Source: Dysgonomonas sp. 520 (GTDB lineage Bacteria > Bacteroidota > Bacteroidia > Bacteroidales > Dysgonomonadaceae). From it: 64,000 nucleotides of DNA. Positions 8,226-17,368 of the stretch are shown piece after piece. The position numbers and the translations under genes were made by a program. Under the pieces are notes generated by a model. That model searched no databases. It worked only from the letters and a program-made list of their open reading frames with translations, and had not been told where the DNA came from. Location of the stretch: contig NZ_QVMP01000016.1 of the NCBI RefSeq assembly GCF_010501095.1, forward strand, positions 1-64,000, in the 5' to 3' direction. Each line of letters begins with the position of its first letter. Within the stretch, counting starts at the first letter, position 1.

Positions 8226-9872
8226 TTATAGATTAATCGTTTTGTCTTTCGGATACTTTACGCTGTAGCTGATTTGATAGACTTTTGTTTCACCCGGTTT
8301 TAGATTATCTTCCCAGGTTACAACTCCCAGATCTTCCTTGTTGAAAGTAGGGGTAGTTGTATCTTTAGCAATCAATTCGGTTTTGATGTCCTTGTTGGTT
8401 GATTTCGGATATTGGTCTTTCAATACCATTTTTATTGTTCGGGTATTGTTGTTTTTGACAGTCAGCTTATACGTAAATACCTGTTCAATATCACCGCCAA
8501 AGGTTTTCTTGGAACTGTAATCTTTAACCAGTTCGCGCTTCACGCTTACACGTTTGTCGGCTCCGAGGGTAAGGCTGAGTTTTTCGCCAGTGGATGATGC
8601 ATTGATATAAGTTTCGCCGATGTAGGTGCCGTCGTAAGTTACATTTGCTTTTCCACTTAGTAAATTAAGGTTCTCCCAATCAGAGATCTCGGCAAGCAGA
8701 TAAGTCGCATTGTCAAGTTTAGGAGCACAATAGTATTGATAATCGGCAGAAGTTTCTTTCGTCAGCAGGTCTATACTCTGTTCTTTGCCATCGCCGGGAA
8801 TGGTGTAGGGCAGATCTATACTGTATGTCAGGTTCAGGTCGTTTTGCTGTGTGGTGATATAATCGTCTATGCTCTTTTCTTCTACAACCATCACCTCTGA
8901 TAAACTCTCCATATCCATTGAAATATCTTTTTTATCCATCCTGTTGGCGTAAGAATATGAGTTTTGCATCGCATAACCCGGAGATATGCTCGGTTGACGA
9001 CTTATATATTGCAAGAACCAAGTATTGAACAGTGGGGCAACTTTTCCGCTGCTTGGTGAAGCTGTAGATAAGGTCAATTTCACATTGTTCCAATCCACGG
9101 TAGTGGTTTGGCTAACTTTAGCTTTAGCTACAATTTTTATAGGCCTGCTGATTGAGGTCGCATTTATGTCGTAATAGGGAGTCCATTGAGCCGAAGATGT
9201 GTAATACGAAACGGAGAAAGTAGTTGTTGAAGCGATGGGTGCTGCACACCTGAAGCGAAGGACTCCCGATTTTTCATATTCTCTGGTCGATTCGGTTTTG
9301 ATACGCTGATTGAGGCCGGATATGCTTGCTTCCAGTTTTTTCTGCTTGTTACGGTTTGTGATCAGGCGGGTTTCTATTTCGGTTGATTTTGTCTGATAAT
9401 ATTCCATCGTTTTCATCAGGTCGTTTATGGTCAGAGTATCAGAGATGTTTTTGTCTATCCCTTTTTTCATCAACTGATTCAGCTCGCCATCTATTTTAAT
9501 TTCGGCTTTCACTTTATCCAATTGTTCGACTATAAGTTCAATCGAATCTTTCATTGTTTTGATTTTTGTTTCGTTTGGGGTTGTGAGAGGAAAATCGTCT
9601 ACCGAGAAATCGAAAGCCGAAACGATGGCTCCGTTCGTAGCTCTTATTTTCAGGCTGTTTCTGTCTATATTTGGACTTAAGCCTTCTATTTTCAACTCGT
9701 TGTCTCCTTTCGCAAGATTTGTGGTTGCTGTATGGGTTAGTTCTGCTCCTCGCAAGAAGACAGTTGCTTCGCTAAGTTTTGATTTTATCGTTTTAGCTGT
9801 CTCTTCGTTTTGAGCAAATGCCGCAGAAATGCAGAGCAGAAATAATGAAGTGAATAAGAATTTTGTTTTCAT
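8226..9872 (-). CDS. DUF4139 (mucoidy-inhibitor MuiA-like) protein
   Basis: A 548-residue exported protein with a signal peptide (residues 1-20, ending AAFAQ). It has an N-terminal DUF4140-like beta domain (EATVFLRGAELTH), a central coiled-coil stretch (about residues 100-190) and a C-terminal DUF4139 domain that ends YSVKYPKDKTINL. The family includes MuiA, named from a mucoidy phenotype. Its biochemical role is unknown, and a periplasmic or envelope location is inferred. The gene is monocistronic, convergent with the S24 operon and sharing its terminator. The 255 bp upstream (9873-10127) hold no other gene. Confidence 0.8.
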   Translation of the reverse strand: MKTKFLFTSLFLLCISAAFAQNEETAKTIKSKLSEATVFLRGAELTHTATTNLAKGDNELKIEGLSPNIDRNSLKIRATNGAIVSAFDFSVDDFPLTTPNETKIKTMKDSIELIVEQLDKVKAEIKIDGELNQLMKKGIDKNISDTLTINDLMKTMEYYQTKSTEIETRLITNRNKQKKLEASISGLNQRIKTESTREYEKSGVLRFRCAAPIASTTTFSVSYYTSSAQWTPYYDINATSISRPIKIVAKAKVSQTTTVDWNNVKLTLSTASPSSGKVAPLFNTWFLQYISRQPSISPGYAMQNSYSYANRMDKKDISMDMESLSEVMVVEEKSIDDYITTQQNDLNLTYSIDLPYTIPGDGKEQSIDLLTKETSADYQYYCAPKLDNATYLLAEISDWENLNLLSGKANVTYDGTYIGETYINASSTGEKLSLTLGADKRVSVKRELVKDYSSKKTFGGDIEQVFTYKLTVKNNNTRTIKMVLKDQYPKSTNKDIKTELIAKDTTTPTFNKEDLGVVTWEDNLKPGETKVYQISYSVKYPKDKTINL

Positions 9873-10127
9873 AAGTTATATGTGTTTAGGTTTATTCTTA
9901 ACATCAAAAGTAATGTATAGAAAATTAGGAAATAGCCAAGAGTGGGTAAAACTTATTTTTGAATTGGTGAAATCGGCAAAGTAATTGTTGGCTGAAAGAA
10001 TTACTCTTTATTAATGTCGATAGCGGAAAGTGAAATCGGCAAACAACCGGATTTAACCGACAGATAATCACTCGTTTTTAAACTTTTTTGTTTCGTGTGT
10101 GTTAATTTAAGTATAAGGAGATAGAAT

Positions 10128-10523
10128 ATGAAAAAAGTATTTGTTGTTGTGTTTCTTCTTGTTTTGTTGATGTCGTGTGATGAAAATTATGACGGAATTG
10201 ACGAACGTGGCGAATATGTTAATATGGATAATGAAATTATTTCGGGAACCTGGGCTGTTGCGTTAGCAGTGGATTCTGTTGTGTGGGTTTTCGAGAACGA
10301 TGTCTGGAAAGAGTATGTGTTTCAGAAAGGTACGAACATTATTCTGGATAGGGTGGAGCACGGAGAATATAGTCTCAGACGAAGCTATTATGATGAAGAT
10401 GATACCTACATTGTTACTAATCTGAATAGAAATAATAGAAATCAGACTTATACACCATTCGTGCTTAATGAAAATCGACTATTCAGTAGGATAGAGGGGA
10501 GCTTCTCCCGTTTGTCCGATTAA
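10128..10523 (+). CDS. small putative lipoprotein
   Basis: A 131-residue protein with a short hydrophobic signal and a lipobox (LLMSC, Cys17). The mature part is acidic and strand-rich, with a lipocalin-like look (ISGTWAVALAVDSVVWVFENDVWKEY) that is also seen in small Bacteroidetes lipoproteins. No family is assigned with certainty. An AAGGAG ribosome-binding site precedes the ATG. It is convergent with the uronate operon. Confidence 0.65.
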   Translation: MKKVFVVVFLLVLLMSCDENYDGIDERGEYVNMDNEIISGTWAVALAVDSVVWVFENDVWKEYVFQKGTNIILDRVEHGEYSLRRSYYDEDDTYIVTNLNRNNRNQTYTPFVLNENRLFSRIEGSFSRLSD

Positions 10524-10548
10524 TTATATATAATTTTTGGTTATCAAG

Positions 10549-10589
10549 AAAAGAGGCTATCGCAAATTTATTTTGCGACAGCCTCTTTT
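10549..10589. terminator. bidirectional terminator at the end of the uronate operon
   Basis: A long stem, AAAAGAGGCT then CGCAAA pairing with TTTGCG then GCCTCTTTT, with a small internal loop. The A and T runs at its ends let it terminate the plus-strand lipoprotein gene and the minus-strand exuT. Confidence 0.85.
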
Positions 10590-10614
10590 GCTATGTTAAA
10601 AACCAATCGGATTA

Positions 10615-12075
10615 CTAATCCATAATAGGTTTATATTTAGGAACAAGCGATTTCATTACCATCCAACCGATAAGGTAAGCAACAGCACAAATACAGAAAA
10701 TGATGAAATATCCGGCAGGTTTACCTTCAAATCCCATGAATGACATATTTGTAGCTTCTGCAACGGTAAAGAGTTTTCCGGAGCCTTTATTGATAAGGAA
10801 CGAACCTATACCGCCGGCCATACCGCCAATACCGGTAATGGTTGCAACGGCGTATTTGGGGAACATATCACTTACCGTAGAGAAAATATTGGCCGACCAA
10901 GATTGGTGAGCTGCACCGGCAATACCGATGATGATGACAGGGAACCAAGGCGAGTAGCCTCCAAGAGGTTGAGCAAACAACGCCAACAATGGGAAGAATG
11001 CGAAAATCAACATGGCACGCATACGGGCGGCGTAAGGGTCCATTCCCGTTTTGTTCATGATGATAGAAGGCAACTTCCCTCCATAAATAGCAAGCATGGT
11101 GATCGCATACAACACCGTAATCATAAGTATTCCTTGCGTGCTGGATGCTTTAATACCAAATACGGAGTCGATATACGAAGGTGTCCAGAATAGGAAGAAC
11201 CACCATACACCGTCAGTCATAAATTTGCCGAAGGCGAAAGCCCATGTTTGTTTGTAACGGAAGGCTTCTTTAAACGACATTTTTTTGTCTTCTGTAACTG
11301 TTGCTGATACGTCCTCTTCTTCGTCGTCTTGCTCAATATATGCTAACTCGGCTTTATTTACATGTTTACTTTGCGATGGTTTGTCATACATGAAAACCCA
11401 AAATCCCATCCAAATAAAACCAAGACCACCAATAATGATAAATGCCATTTCCCAACCATTTCCGACACCCATTTCTTGGAAATACTTAGCCAGTGTTGGA
11501 ATTGTGATAGGAGCCAACAGAGCACCTACCGTAGCACCTGCGTTGAAGATTGAAGTCGCAAATGCACGATCTCGTTTAGGAAAATACTCTGCAGTAACTT
11601 TAATTGCAGCAGGAAAGTTACCCGCTTCACCGATAGCCAATACGGCACGGGCAATCAGGAATGCATACATACTGACTGTTGCTACTGTAACTGCCATTGC
11701 TGAACCAACTTCTAATCCTCGTAGTGCAGCAGCATCAGGCAAACCTGTATACATTTCGGTAGCCAAACCGCAGCCGGCGTGCATAACGGCACCTACCGAC
11801 CAAAGTCCGATAGCCCAAAGGTAACCTTTTTTGGTTCCCATGAAGTCTATAAATTTGCCTGCGAACAGCATGCTCACGGCATAAAGTATAGAGAAGAAAG
11901 CAGTAATTGTTCCGTAGTGGTCGTCTGTCCAATGGAATTCAGGTTTGATAAATTCCTCAAAGGTCAGCGATAACACTTGACGGTCGAGGTAGTTGACAGT
12001 AGTGGCAAAAAACAACATCGCACACATCGTCCAACGATAGTTTGTCATTTTTGCATTTTGATTTAATGAACTCAT
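10615..12075 (-). CDS. exuT: MFS hexuronate transporter
   Basis: A 486-residue major facilitator with about 12 membrane segments, of the anion:cation symporter branch that contains ExuT and GarP. Typical features are the N-terminal NYLDRQVLSL motif in helix 1, a GEAGNFPAAIKVTAEYFPKR segment around helix 4-5, and a charged central loop (YIEQDDEEEDVSATVTEDKK). ExuT imports glucuronate or galacturonate with protons across the inner membrane. It is the last gene of the uronate operon, 21 bp after eda and followed by a strong terminator. Substrate is inferred from family and operon. The two-residue variant of the start (M10 of MSSLNQNAKM) is less likely. Confidence 0.88.
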   Translation of the reverse strand: MSSLNQNAKMTNYRWTMCAMLFFATTVNYLDRQVLSLTFEEFIKPEFHWTDDHYGTITAFFSILYAVSMLFAGKFIDFMGTKKGYLWAIGLWSVGAVMHAGCGLATEMYTGLPDAAALRGLEVGSAMAVTVATVSMYAFLIARAVLAIGEAGNFPAAIKVTAEYFPKRDRAFATSIFNAGATVGALLAPITIPTLAKYFQEMGVGNGWEMAFIIIGGLGFIWMGFWVFMYDKPSQSKHVNKAELAYIEQDDEEEDVSATVTEDKKMSFKEAFRYKQTWAFAFGKFMTDGVWWFFLFWTPSYIDSVFGIKASSTQGILMITVLYAITMLAIYGGKLPSIIMNKTGMDPYAARMRAMLIFAFFPLLALFAQPLGGYSPWFPVIIIGIAGAAHQSWSANIFSTVSDMFPKYAVATITGIGGMAGGIGSFLINKGSGKLFTVAEATNMSFMGFEGKPAGYFIIFCICAVAYLIGWMVMKSLVPKYKPIMD

Positions 12076-12096
12076 AGGTATTATTTTTTGGTTAAA

Positions 12097-12765
12097 TTAT
12101 TTTCTCACCTTTGCTATGATTGCAAAAGCATCTTTACACATCTGGGTTATTTTGCCCCAGTCTTTAGCCGCAATCACATCTTTAGGGAAAAGATTTGACC
12201 CCATACCAACACTTCCTACACCTGCTCCAAACCATTTCGATAGGTTTTCTTCGGTTGGTGTAACACCGCCTGTCACCATAATGTTAGACCAAGGCATTGG
12301 AGCTTTTACTCCTTTTACAAAAGCAGGACCGACAACATCGCCCGGGAAAATCTTAACAATTTCTGCTCCAAGTTCTTGTGCCAAACCAACTTCCGATACT
12401 GTTCCACATCCCGGAACATAAGCCACCTGACGACGGTTGCATACCTTGAATATCTCTGGATTCAGAAGCGGACCAACGATAAAGTTTGCTCCGAGCTGAA
12501 GGTAAAGTGATGCTGTGCCCGGATCAACAATGGAACCGATACCAAGAATCATTTCAGGGCATTCTTTCGCTGCCCATTTGTTCAACTCTCCAAAGATTTC
12601 ATGCGCAAAGTCGCCTCTGTTTGTGAATTCGAAAGCTCTTACGCCTCCTTCATAACATGCCTTAACTACTTGTTTAGATACTTCAAGGTCGTTATGATAA
12701 AATACGGGAACCATCCCTGTTTCTGCCACTGTTTGGCATACTTTTATTCTGTTAAATCTTGCCAT
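12097..12765 (-). CDS. eda: KDPG aldolase (bifunctional 4-hydroxy-2-oxoglutarate aldolase)
   Basis: A 222-residue class I aldolase. Key residues of the family are present: Glu46 in FEFTNRG, the Schiff-base Lys138 in VKIFPGD, and the phosphate-binding MVTGGV segment near the C-terminus. It splits 2-keto-3-deoxy-6-phosphogluconate into pyruvate and glyceraldehyde-3-phosphate, the last step of the uronate pathway encoded here. It is separated from kduD by the inverted-repeat element with the four-helix-bundle gene, and lies 21 bp upstream of exuT. Confidence 0.93.
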   Translation of the reverse strand: MARFNRIKVCQTVAETGMVPVFYHNDLEVSKQVVKACYEGGVRAFEFTNRGDFAHEIFGELNKWAAKECPEMILGIGSIVDPGTASLYLQLGANFIVGPLLNPEIFKVCNRRQVAYVPGCGTVSEVGLAQELGAEIVKIFPGDVVGPAFVKGVKAPMPWSNIMVTGGVTPTEENLSKWFGAGVGSVGMGSNLFPKDVIAAKDWGKITQMCKDAFAIIAKVRK

Positions 12766-12785
12766 TTTTATAATTAAGAATTAAG

Positions 12786-13199
12786 AATTAAGAATGAAAA
12801 ATTAGGAATTAAGAGTTGATTTCAGGGTTTTAATTGATGCAACAAGTAAAGATATTAACTCATTACAATCTACTTGCATAGATGTAAATTGATTTTTATC
12901 AATATATTCGGTATCATGCAATAAAGAAATCCAATAATCAGTTTCATTTGCCTCCTTCAATGCGATACTTAGCTTATGAATAAAATCCAATTTGCTTTGT
13001 CCAAATTCGGATTCTCTTATCAAAGCTCCTATTGCAGTTCCGCTGCGTAAGATTTGTTTAGAAAGGACATATTCCGACTTGTCTTTTTGTAAGAATTGCG
13101 ATAATTTTACAATGCGAATAGCAAAAGCATAACTTTTAGTATTCAAAATAGAATTTGCACCTTTCCCCATTCTTAATTCTTAATTTTTCATTCTTAATT
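12786..13199. mobile_element. inverted-repeat-bounded unit carrying a four-helix-bundle gene
   Basis: The gene at 12802-13170 is bounded by 29-bp inverted repeats at 12786-12814 and 13171-13199 that match at 28 of 29 positions. The core of the repeat is AATTAAGAATGAAAAATTA followed by a second AATTAAGA. The left repeat encodes the last residues and stop of the gene. The right one ends one base before the start codon. The unit sits between kduD and eda, genes that are normally adjacent. This suggests an inserted, mobile or hitch-hiking unit. No transposase is present, so mobility is an inference. Confidence 0.55.
12802..13170 (-). CDS. four-helix-bundle protein (23S rRNA intervening-sequence family)
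   Basis: A 122-residue all-helical protein of the family first described from intervening sequences in 23S rRNA genes. It is also structurally related to Avd proteins of diversity-generating retroelements. Typical family signatures are SYAFAIRIVKLSQFL, the LSKQILRSGTAIGALIRES segment, and the ANETDYWISLL segment near residues 75-90. No reverse transcriptase or variable repeat is nearby. Function is unknown; relatives form pentamers and bind nucleic acid. The gene is tightly enclosed by inverted repeats and interrupts a sugar-acid operon whose other genes are all metabolic. Confidence 0.85.
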   Translation of the reverse strand: MGKGANSILNTKSYAFAIRIVKLSQFLQKDKSEYVLSKQILRSGTAIGALIRESEFGQSKLDFIHKLSIALKEANETDYWISLLHDTEYIDKNQFTSMQVDCNELISLLVASIKTLKSTLNS

Positions 13200-13209
13200 T
13201 AATTTATTT

Positions 13210-14001
13210 TTAAGGTTGTTTTCCGATATAAGCTAAAATACCGCCATCCACATAAAGAACATGACCGTTTACGAAATCCGAAGCATTAGATGCAAGGAAA
13301 ACCGCAGGACCGGCTAAATCTTCGGGAGTTCCCCAGCGAGCAGCAGGAGTTTTGGCGATGATGAACGAATCGAATGGGTGAGGCGAACCGTCTGCTTGTT
13401 TCTCGCGAAGAGGTGCAGTTTGAGGAGTTGCGATATAACCCGGACCGATACCGTTACATTGAATGTTGTATTCGCCATATTCGGATGCGATGTTGCGAGT
13501 AAGCATTTTCAAGCCACCTTTTGCAGCTGCATAGGCAGATACGGTTTCGCGGCCAAGTTCACTCATCATTGAGCAAATGTTGATTATTTTACCTGCTCTT
13601 TTCTTCATCATGCTAGGAAGCACTGCTTTTGCAACGATAAAAGGTGCATTCAAATCCACATCAATCACTTGACGGAATTCTGCAGCTGCCATTTCGTGCA
13701 TAGGAATACGTTTGATGATACCCGCATTATTCACAAGGATATCAATAACACCAACTTCGGCTTCTATTTGTTTAACCATTGCATTTACCTGGTCTTCGTT
13801 TGTTACGTCACAAACATAACCTTTTGCGTCGATACCGGCTTCTTTGTATGCTGCAAGTCCTTTATCCACAAATTCTTGCTTCAGGTCGTTGAATACAACT
13901 TTTGCTCCGGCAGCAGCCAACGCAGAAGCGATAGAGAAACCAATGCCGTAAGATGCACCTGTGATAAGGGCTATTTTTCCTTCTAATGAAAATTGATTCA
14001 T
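13210..14001 (-). CDS. kduD: 2-dehydro-3-deoxy-D-gluconate 5-dehydrogenase (SDR family)
   Basis: A 263-residue classical short-chain dehydrogenase: TGASYGIG nucleotide-binding motif at 14-21, NNAG at 91-94, and catalytic Ser144, Tyr157 and Lys161. The C-terminal YVDGGILAYIG segment is typical of Bacteroidales proteins annotated as KduD or gluconate 5-dehydrogenase. With kduI in the same operon, the KduD reaction is the better reading: reduction of 2,5-diketo-3-deoxygluconate to 2-keto-3-deoxygluconate using NADH. The start is supported by a purine-rich stretch upstream. Confidence 0.85.
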   Translation of the reverse strand: MNQFSLEGKIALITGASYGIGFSIASALAAAGAKVVFNDLKQEFVDKGLAAYKEAGIDAKGYVCDVTNEDQVNAMVKQIEAEVGVIDILVNNAGIIKRIPMHEMAAAEFRQVIDVDLNAPFIVAKAVLPSMMKKRAGKIINICSMMSELGRETVSAYAAAKGGLKMLTRNIASEYGEYNIQCNGIGPGYIATPQTAPLREKQADGSPHPFDSFIIAKTPAARWGTPEDLAGPAVFLASNASDFVNGHVLYVDGGILAYIGKQP

Positions 14002-14081
14002 AATTTTGTTATTGAATTAGTTAGTTCTTTTTTTGAAAAAGAAGCAGACGAAGTATCTTCTTCATCTGCTTGATGTTAATA

Positions 14082-15119
14082 TTATCTGGAAACACGTCCC
14101 GAACCGTCACCTTTCATAAGGTTTTCTACCTCGGCAACAGTTACAAGGTTGAAGTCTCCGTAAACTGTATGTTTCAAACATGAAGCAGCAACAGCAAACT
14201 CAAGTGCTTTCTGATCGTCTGATGGATATGTGATCAGACCATAAATTAGTCCTCCCATGAATGAGTCGCCACCACCTACACGGTCAACGATATGGGTGAT
14301 ATCGTATCTCTTAGATTGGTACAGTTTGTCTGAGTAAAGACATCCGCCCCAAGTATTGTGGTTTGCGTTGATAGAACCACGAAGAGTAATAATTACTTTC
14401 TTTGCTCTTGGGAATTTCTTCATCATCTGAGTACAAACCGACTCAAACTCAGCAGCATTCACTTCACCTCCGGTATGAGCAACATCAAAACCTTCAGGTT
14501 TGATTCCGAATACTTTTTCTGCATCTTCTTCGTTTCCTAAGATAATGTCGCAACCTTCAACCAATGCAGGCATAACTTCAGATGCAGTTTTACCATATTT
14601 CCAAAGATTTTTGCGGTAGTTGAGGTCAGTTGAAACTGTAACTCCCATTTCGTTAGCAACTTTGATAGCTTCCAAACAAGCATCCGCAGCACCTTGCGAA
14701 AGAGCAGGTGTGATACCTGTCCAGTGGAACCACTGAGCATCTTTAAGCACTTCGCGCCAATTGACCATACCCGGTTTGATGTCTGCAATTGCAGAATTTG
14801 CACGGTCGTAAACAACTTTAGATGCACGTGCAACGGCACCTGTTTCAAGGAAATAGATACCTACACGATCTCCACCACGAAGAATATTGCTTACACCTAC
14901 ATTGTATTTTCTAAGATCCGAAATACACCATTCTGCTATATCATTCTGAGGAAGGCGAGTTACGAAATCCGTTGGTATGCCATAGTTTGACAACGAAACG
15001 GCAACGTTGGCTTCACCACCGCCAAACGTAGCATTAAGGTTTGTAGACTGAATAAATCTTTGATACCCGGGAGTTGCAAGACGCAACATGATTTCTCCGA
15101 ATGTTACTACTTTTTTCAT
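14082..15119 (-). CDS. kdgK: 2-keto-3-deoxygluconate kinase (PfkB family)
   Basis: A 345-residue PfkB/ribokinase-family sugar kinase. Signature 1 is visible near the N-terminus (FGGGEANVAVSLSNYG) and signature 2 near the C-terminus (VDRVGGGDSFMGGLIYG), which holds the catalytic Asp. It phosphorylates KDG to KDPG with ATP, providing the substrate of Eda encoded downstream. The assignment to KDG rather than another sugar rests on operon context. It lies between the DUF4861 lipoprotein gene and kduD, with gaps of under 90 bp. Confidence 0.9.
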   Translation of the reverse strand: MKKVVTFGEIMLRLATPGYQRFIQSTNLNATFGGGEANVAVSLSNYGIPTDFVTRLPQNDIAEWCISDLRKYNVGVSNILRGGDRVGIYFLETGAVARASKVVYDRANSAIADIKPGMVNWREVLKDAQWFHWTGITPALSQGAADACLEAIKVANEMGVTVSTDLNYRKNLWKYGKTASEVMPALVEGCDIILGNEEDAEKVFGIKPEGFDVAHTGGEVNAAEFESVCTQMMKKFPRAKKVIITLRGSINANHNTWGGCLYSDKLYQSKRYDITHIVDRVGGGDSFMGGLIYGLITYPSDDQKALEFAVAASCLKHTVYGDFNLVTVAEVENLMKGDGSGRVSR

Positions 15120-15175
15120 GTTTTTTTCTAAATAAATTTAATATGATTCTGTTTAATAAAATAATTTCTTCGAAA

Positions 15176-16345
15176 TCAATATTTTATTATTAGTGGCTCT
15201 TTCAATGATTTGGCAAAACGCTCGGTATATTCTGCAAATTCGTCTTGATTGGCAAAACCAAACTTAGACCAACCATAGCCGGTATAATATACGAGCGGAG
15301 TGTTTGGCTGGTAAGTAGTGATACCCAACATGTGCGAGTAAGTATCTTTCACCGGTTTGCCATCAACTGTTTTGTCTACGGTGTATGTGTTAGATTCTAC
15401 ACCCTCCATTCCGTTAGGAAACAAAAGTCCGACAAATACATCTCCTGCTTTTGCACTGGCTTCGCGATAGATTACAAATTCATTATTTGCAATGGTCGAT
15501 GTTGAGTCTGCCGGATTGCGGTCTGCTATACCTGCAGCCACTTTCATTGGCTCTGTTGTGCCATACTCTTGTGTCACTTTAGTGTACTGAGCATCGGCAT
15601 CAATAGAAATTTGACGGCATTCGGCAAATGTTTTTCCGTTCACGGTAATGTCTTTGTACATAAAACGAACAGTTGTACGTAAAGGTCCGTTTTCCAACAC
15701 TTCAGGTTTTCCCGTGAAATTTTCGTTCAGAATAAGTTTTCCATCAACGTAAGGAGCCATTGCTCCACCTCCCAAGCTACGACCAACTTTGTAGTCGTCA
15801 AGCCCCTCGCCATGATCTTCGTGATAAGACTGTCCGTTTTCAAGATCGCCTTTATACCATTTGTCGATAACAAGGTCTTCGGTACGTTTATACCAGATGT
15901 CGATACCATTGCTAGGGCCATCGGTTGCCATCAGAGCTTCACCGTAGATGCGAAAAGCCGTCCGGTTGTTTTCCCAAGCAAAATCATCTTTGCGTTCGGT
16001 GATGAGCCGTCCGTATGTTTTGGCAGGAAAGTCTTGTTTTGCTCCTGCCGCAATGGTGAACGTTCCCGATTGTTTTGCATCCAGACCCGATTGGAAGATA
16101 AGTTTATGATCGTATGTGAATTGCGAAGGAAGTACATTGCCTTGCGCATCTTTCACAACATAGGCTTCTCCATCTTTCAGGGAGATCGCTTCCAGTTTAG
16201 ATGCGGGTATTTCCACCATGTCGCCGGCTCTGTTAAAATCGCTCGGATTTTCGACAGTAACCTTTACTTCAACGTTTGACGAGCAAGACGCAAAAAATGC
16301 TGCCACAAATAATAAATAAAATATTTTTTTCATTTTGTTTTCCAT
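15176..16345 (-). CDS. DUF4861 lipoprotein
   Basis: A 389-residue lipoprotein; the lipobox ends in Cys (FFASCSS). An internal ATG four codons in (MKKIFYLL) is an equally plausible start. The body matches the DUF4861 family, a beta-rich fold found in Bacteroidetes sugar-acid and pectin-type loci (motifs KTYGRLITERKDDFAWENNR and SYHEDHGEGLDDYKVG). Its chemistry is not established to my knowledge. In this operon a role in releasing or trimming uronate-containing oligosaccharides in the periplasm is plausible but inferred. Upstream is an AT-rich inverted-repeat region between it and kduI. Confidence 0.82.
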   Translation of the reverse strand: MENKMKKIFYLLFVAAFFASCSSNVEVKVTVENPSDFNRAGDMVEIPASKLEAISLKDGEAYVVKDAQGNVLPSQFTYDHKLIFQSGLDAKQSGTFTIAAGAKQDFPAKTYGRLITERKDDFAWENNRTAFRIYGEALMATDGPSNGIDIWYKRTEDLVIDKWYKGDLENGQSYHEDHGEGLDDYKVGRSLGGGAMAPYVDGKLILNENFTGKPEVLENGPLRTTVRFMYKDITVNGKTFAECRQISIDADAQYTKVTQEYGTTEPMKVAAGIADRNPADSTSTIANNEFVIYREASAKAGDVFVGLLFPNGMEGVESNTYTVDKTVDGKPVKDTYSHMLGITTYQPNTPLVYYTGYGWSKFGFANQDEFAEYTERFAKSLKEPLIIKY

Positions 16346-16382
16346 TTAGTTTAGTGAACTGTTTAAAAAATTAAGAATGAAG

Positions 16383-16467
16383 AATTAAGAATGAAAAATA
16401 TATTCTCTCAATTTACCTCTTGTTCTTTGAAAAGAAATTCATCATTCTTAATTTTTTATTCTTAATT
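16383..16467. repeat. short inverted-repeat element, empty relative of the four-helix-bundle unit
   Basis: The gap between the DUF4861 gene and kduI contains the same repeat core found around the four-helix-bundle gene: AATTAAGAATGAAAAATA at 16383-16400, and an inverted copy at 16443-16467 (complement reads AATTAAGAATAAAAAATTA). An additional half copy lies at 16370-16379. Only about 42 bp, with no gene, lie between the arms. In mRNA it would fold into a weak hairpin. Confidence 0.6.
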
Positions 16468-17309
16468 TATCTTAGCTTATCAGCTGTGAAAGTGTCCATA
16501 TCGTCATAATCGAGGTTTTCGCCGCACATTGCCCAAATGAAAGTATAGTTGCTTGTGCCGGCAGCCGAGTGTATCGACCATGATGGTGAAATTACTGCTT
16601 GCTCGTTGCCCATAAAAATGTGACGGGTTTCCTGAGGCTCGCCCATGAAATGACAAACTGATTGTTGTTCAGGTATTTTGAAATAGAAGTATGCTTCCAT
16701 ACGACGCGAGTGTGTGTGTGGAGGCATTGTATTCCAAACGCTACCTTCTTTCAGTTCGGTCATACCCATTTGAAGCTGGCAACATGGAACTATCTCGCTC
16801 AATATAAGCTGATTCAGAAGACGCTCGTTCGATGTTTTAGGAGAACCTAAATCACGAGTGCGACGCATTTCTGATGTAATTTGAGCTGTTGGATATTCTT
16901 TATGTGCTGGAGAAGATGCGAAATAGAATTTCGCAGGTTTTGAAGTGTCTTTACTTTTAAAGATAACTTCTTTTGAACCACGACCCACATAAACTGCATC
17001 TTTAAATGCCATTTGATAATCTTTTCCGTCAACTGTTACAACTCCCTCACCTTCAATGCAGATGATGCCAAGCTCACGTCTTTCGCAGAAATACTCGGAA
17101 CGAATCAGGTCAACTGTTTCCAGTTTCAATGCTTCTTTCACAGGCAATGCACCACCGATAATAAGGCGGTCGTTGTGTGTGTAAGTCATTAACACGCTAT
17201 CAGCTTCGAAAAGTTTTTCTACAAGGAACTCTTTGCGAAGTTGAGTCGTATCGTAATTTTTTACATCGTTGGGGTGTGTTCCCCAACGCTCTTCTATTGT
17301 TGTTTTCAT
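16467..17309 (-). CDS. kduI: 5-dehydro-4-deoxy-D-glucuronate isomerase
   Basis: A 280-residue KduI, a two-cupin zinc isomerase. The zinc ligands of the family are conserved as His198, His200, Glu205 and His247 ([15 protein letters not shown] and SWSIHSAAG). It converts 5-keto-4-deoxyuronate (the open form of unsaturated uronates released by lyases acting on pectin, alginate or glycosaminoglycans) to 2,5-diketo-3-deoxygluconate, the substrate of KduD in the same operon. It lies 59 bp downstream of uxaC. The stop codon is immediately followed by the AT-rich repeat element. Confidence 0.95.
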   Translation of the reverse strand: MKTTIEERWGTHPNDVKNYDTTQLRKEFLVEKLFEADSVLMTYTHNDRLIIGGALPVKEALKLETVDLIRSEYFCERRELGIICIEGEGVVTVDGKDYQMAFKDAVYVGRGSKEVIFKSKDTSKPAKFYFASSPAHKEYPTAQITSEMRRTRDLGSPKTSNERLLNQLILSEIVPCCQLQMGMTELKEGSVWNTMPPHTHSRRMEAYFYFKIPEQQSVCHFMGEPQETRHIFMGNEQAVISPSWSIHSAAGTSNYTFIWAMCGENLDYDDMDTFTADKLR

Positions 17310-17368
17310 TTCAATAAATATTTTAATATTTGTAGTTTAATTTTCCCATTCATAAAAGGCTTTCAACC

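Noticed and set aside
12802-13170. Diversity-generating retroelement accessory (Avd) reading of the four-helix-bundle gene
   Set aside because: No reverse transcriptase, template repeat or variable repeat is seen in the surrounding sequence.
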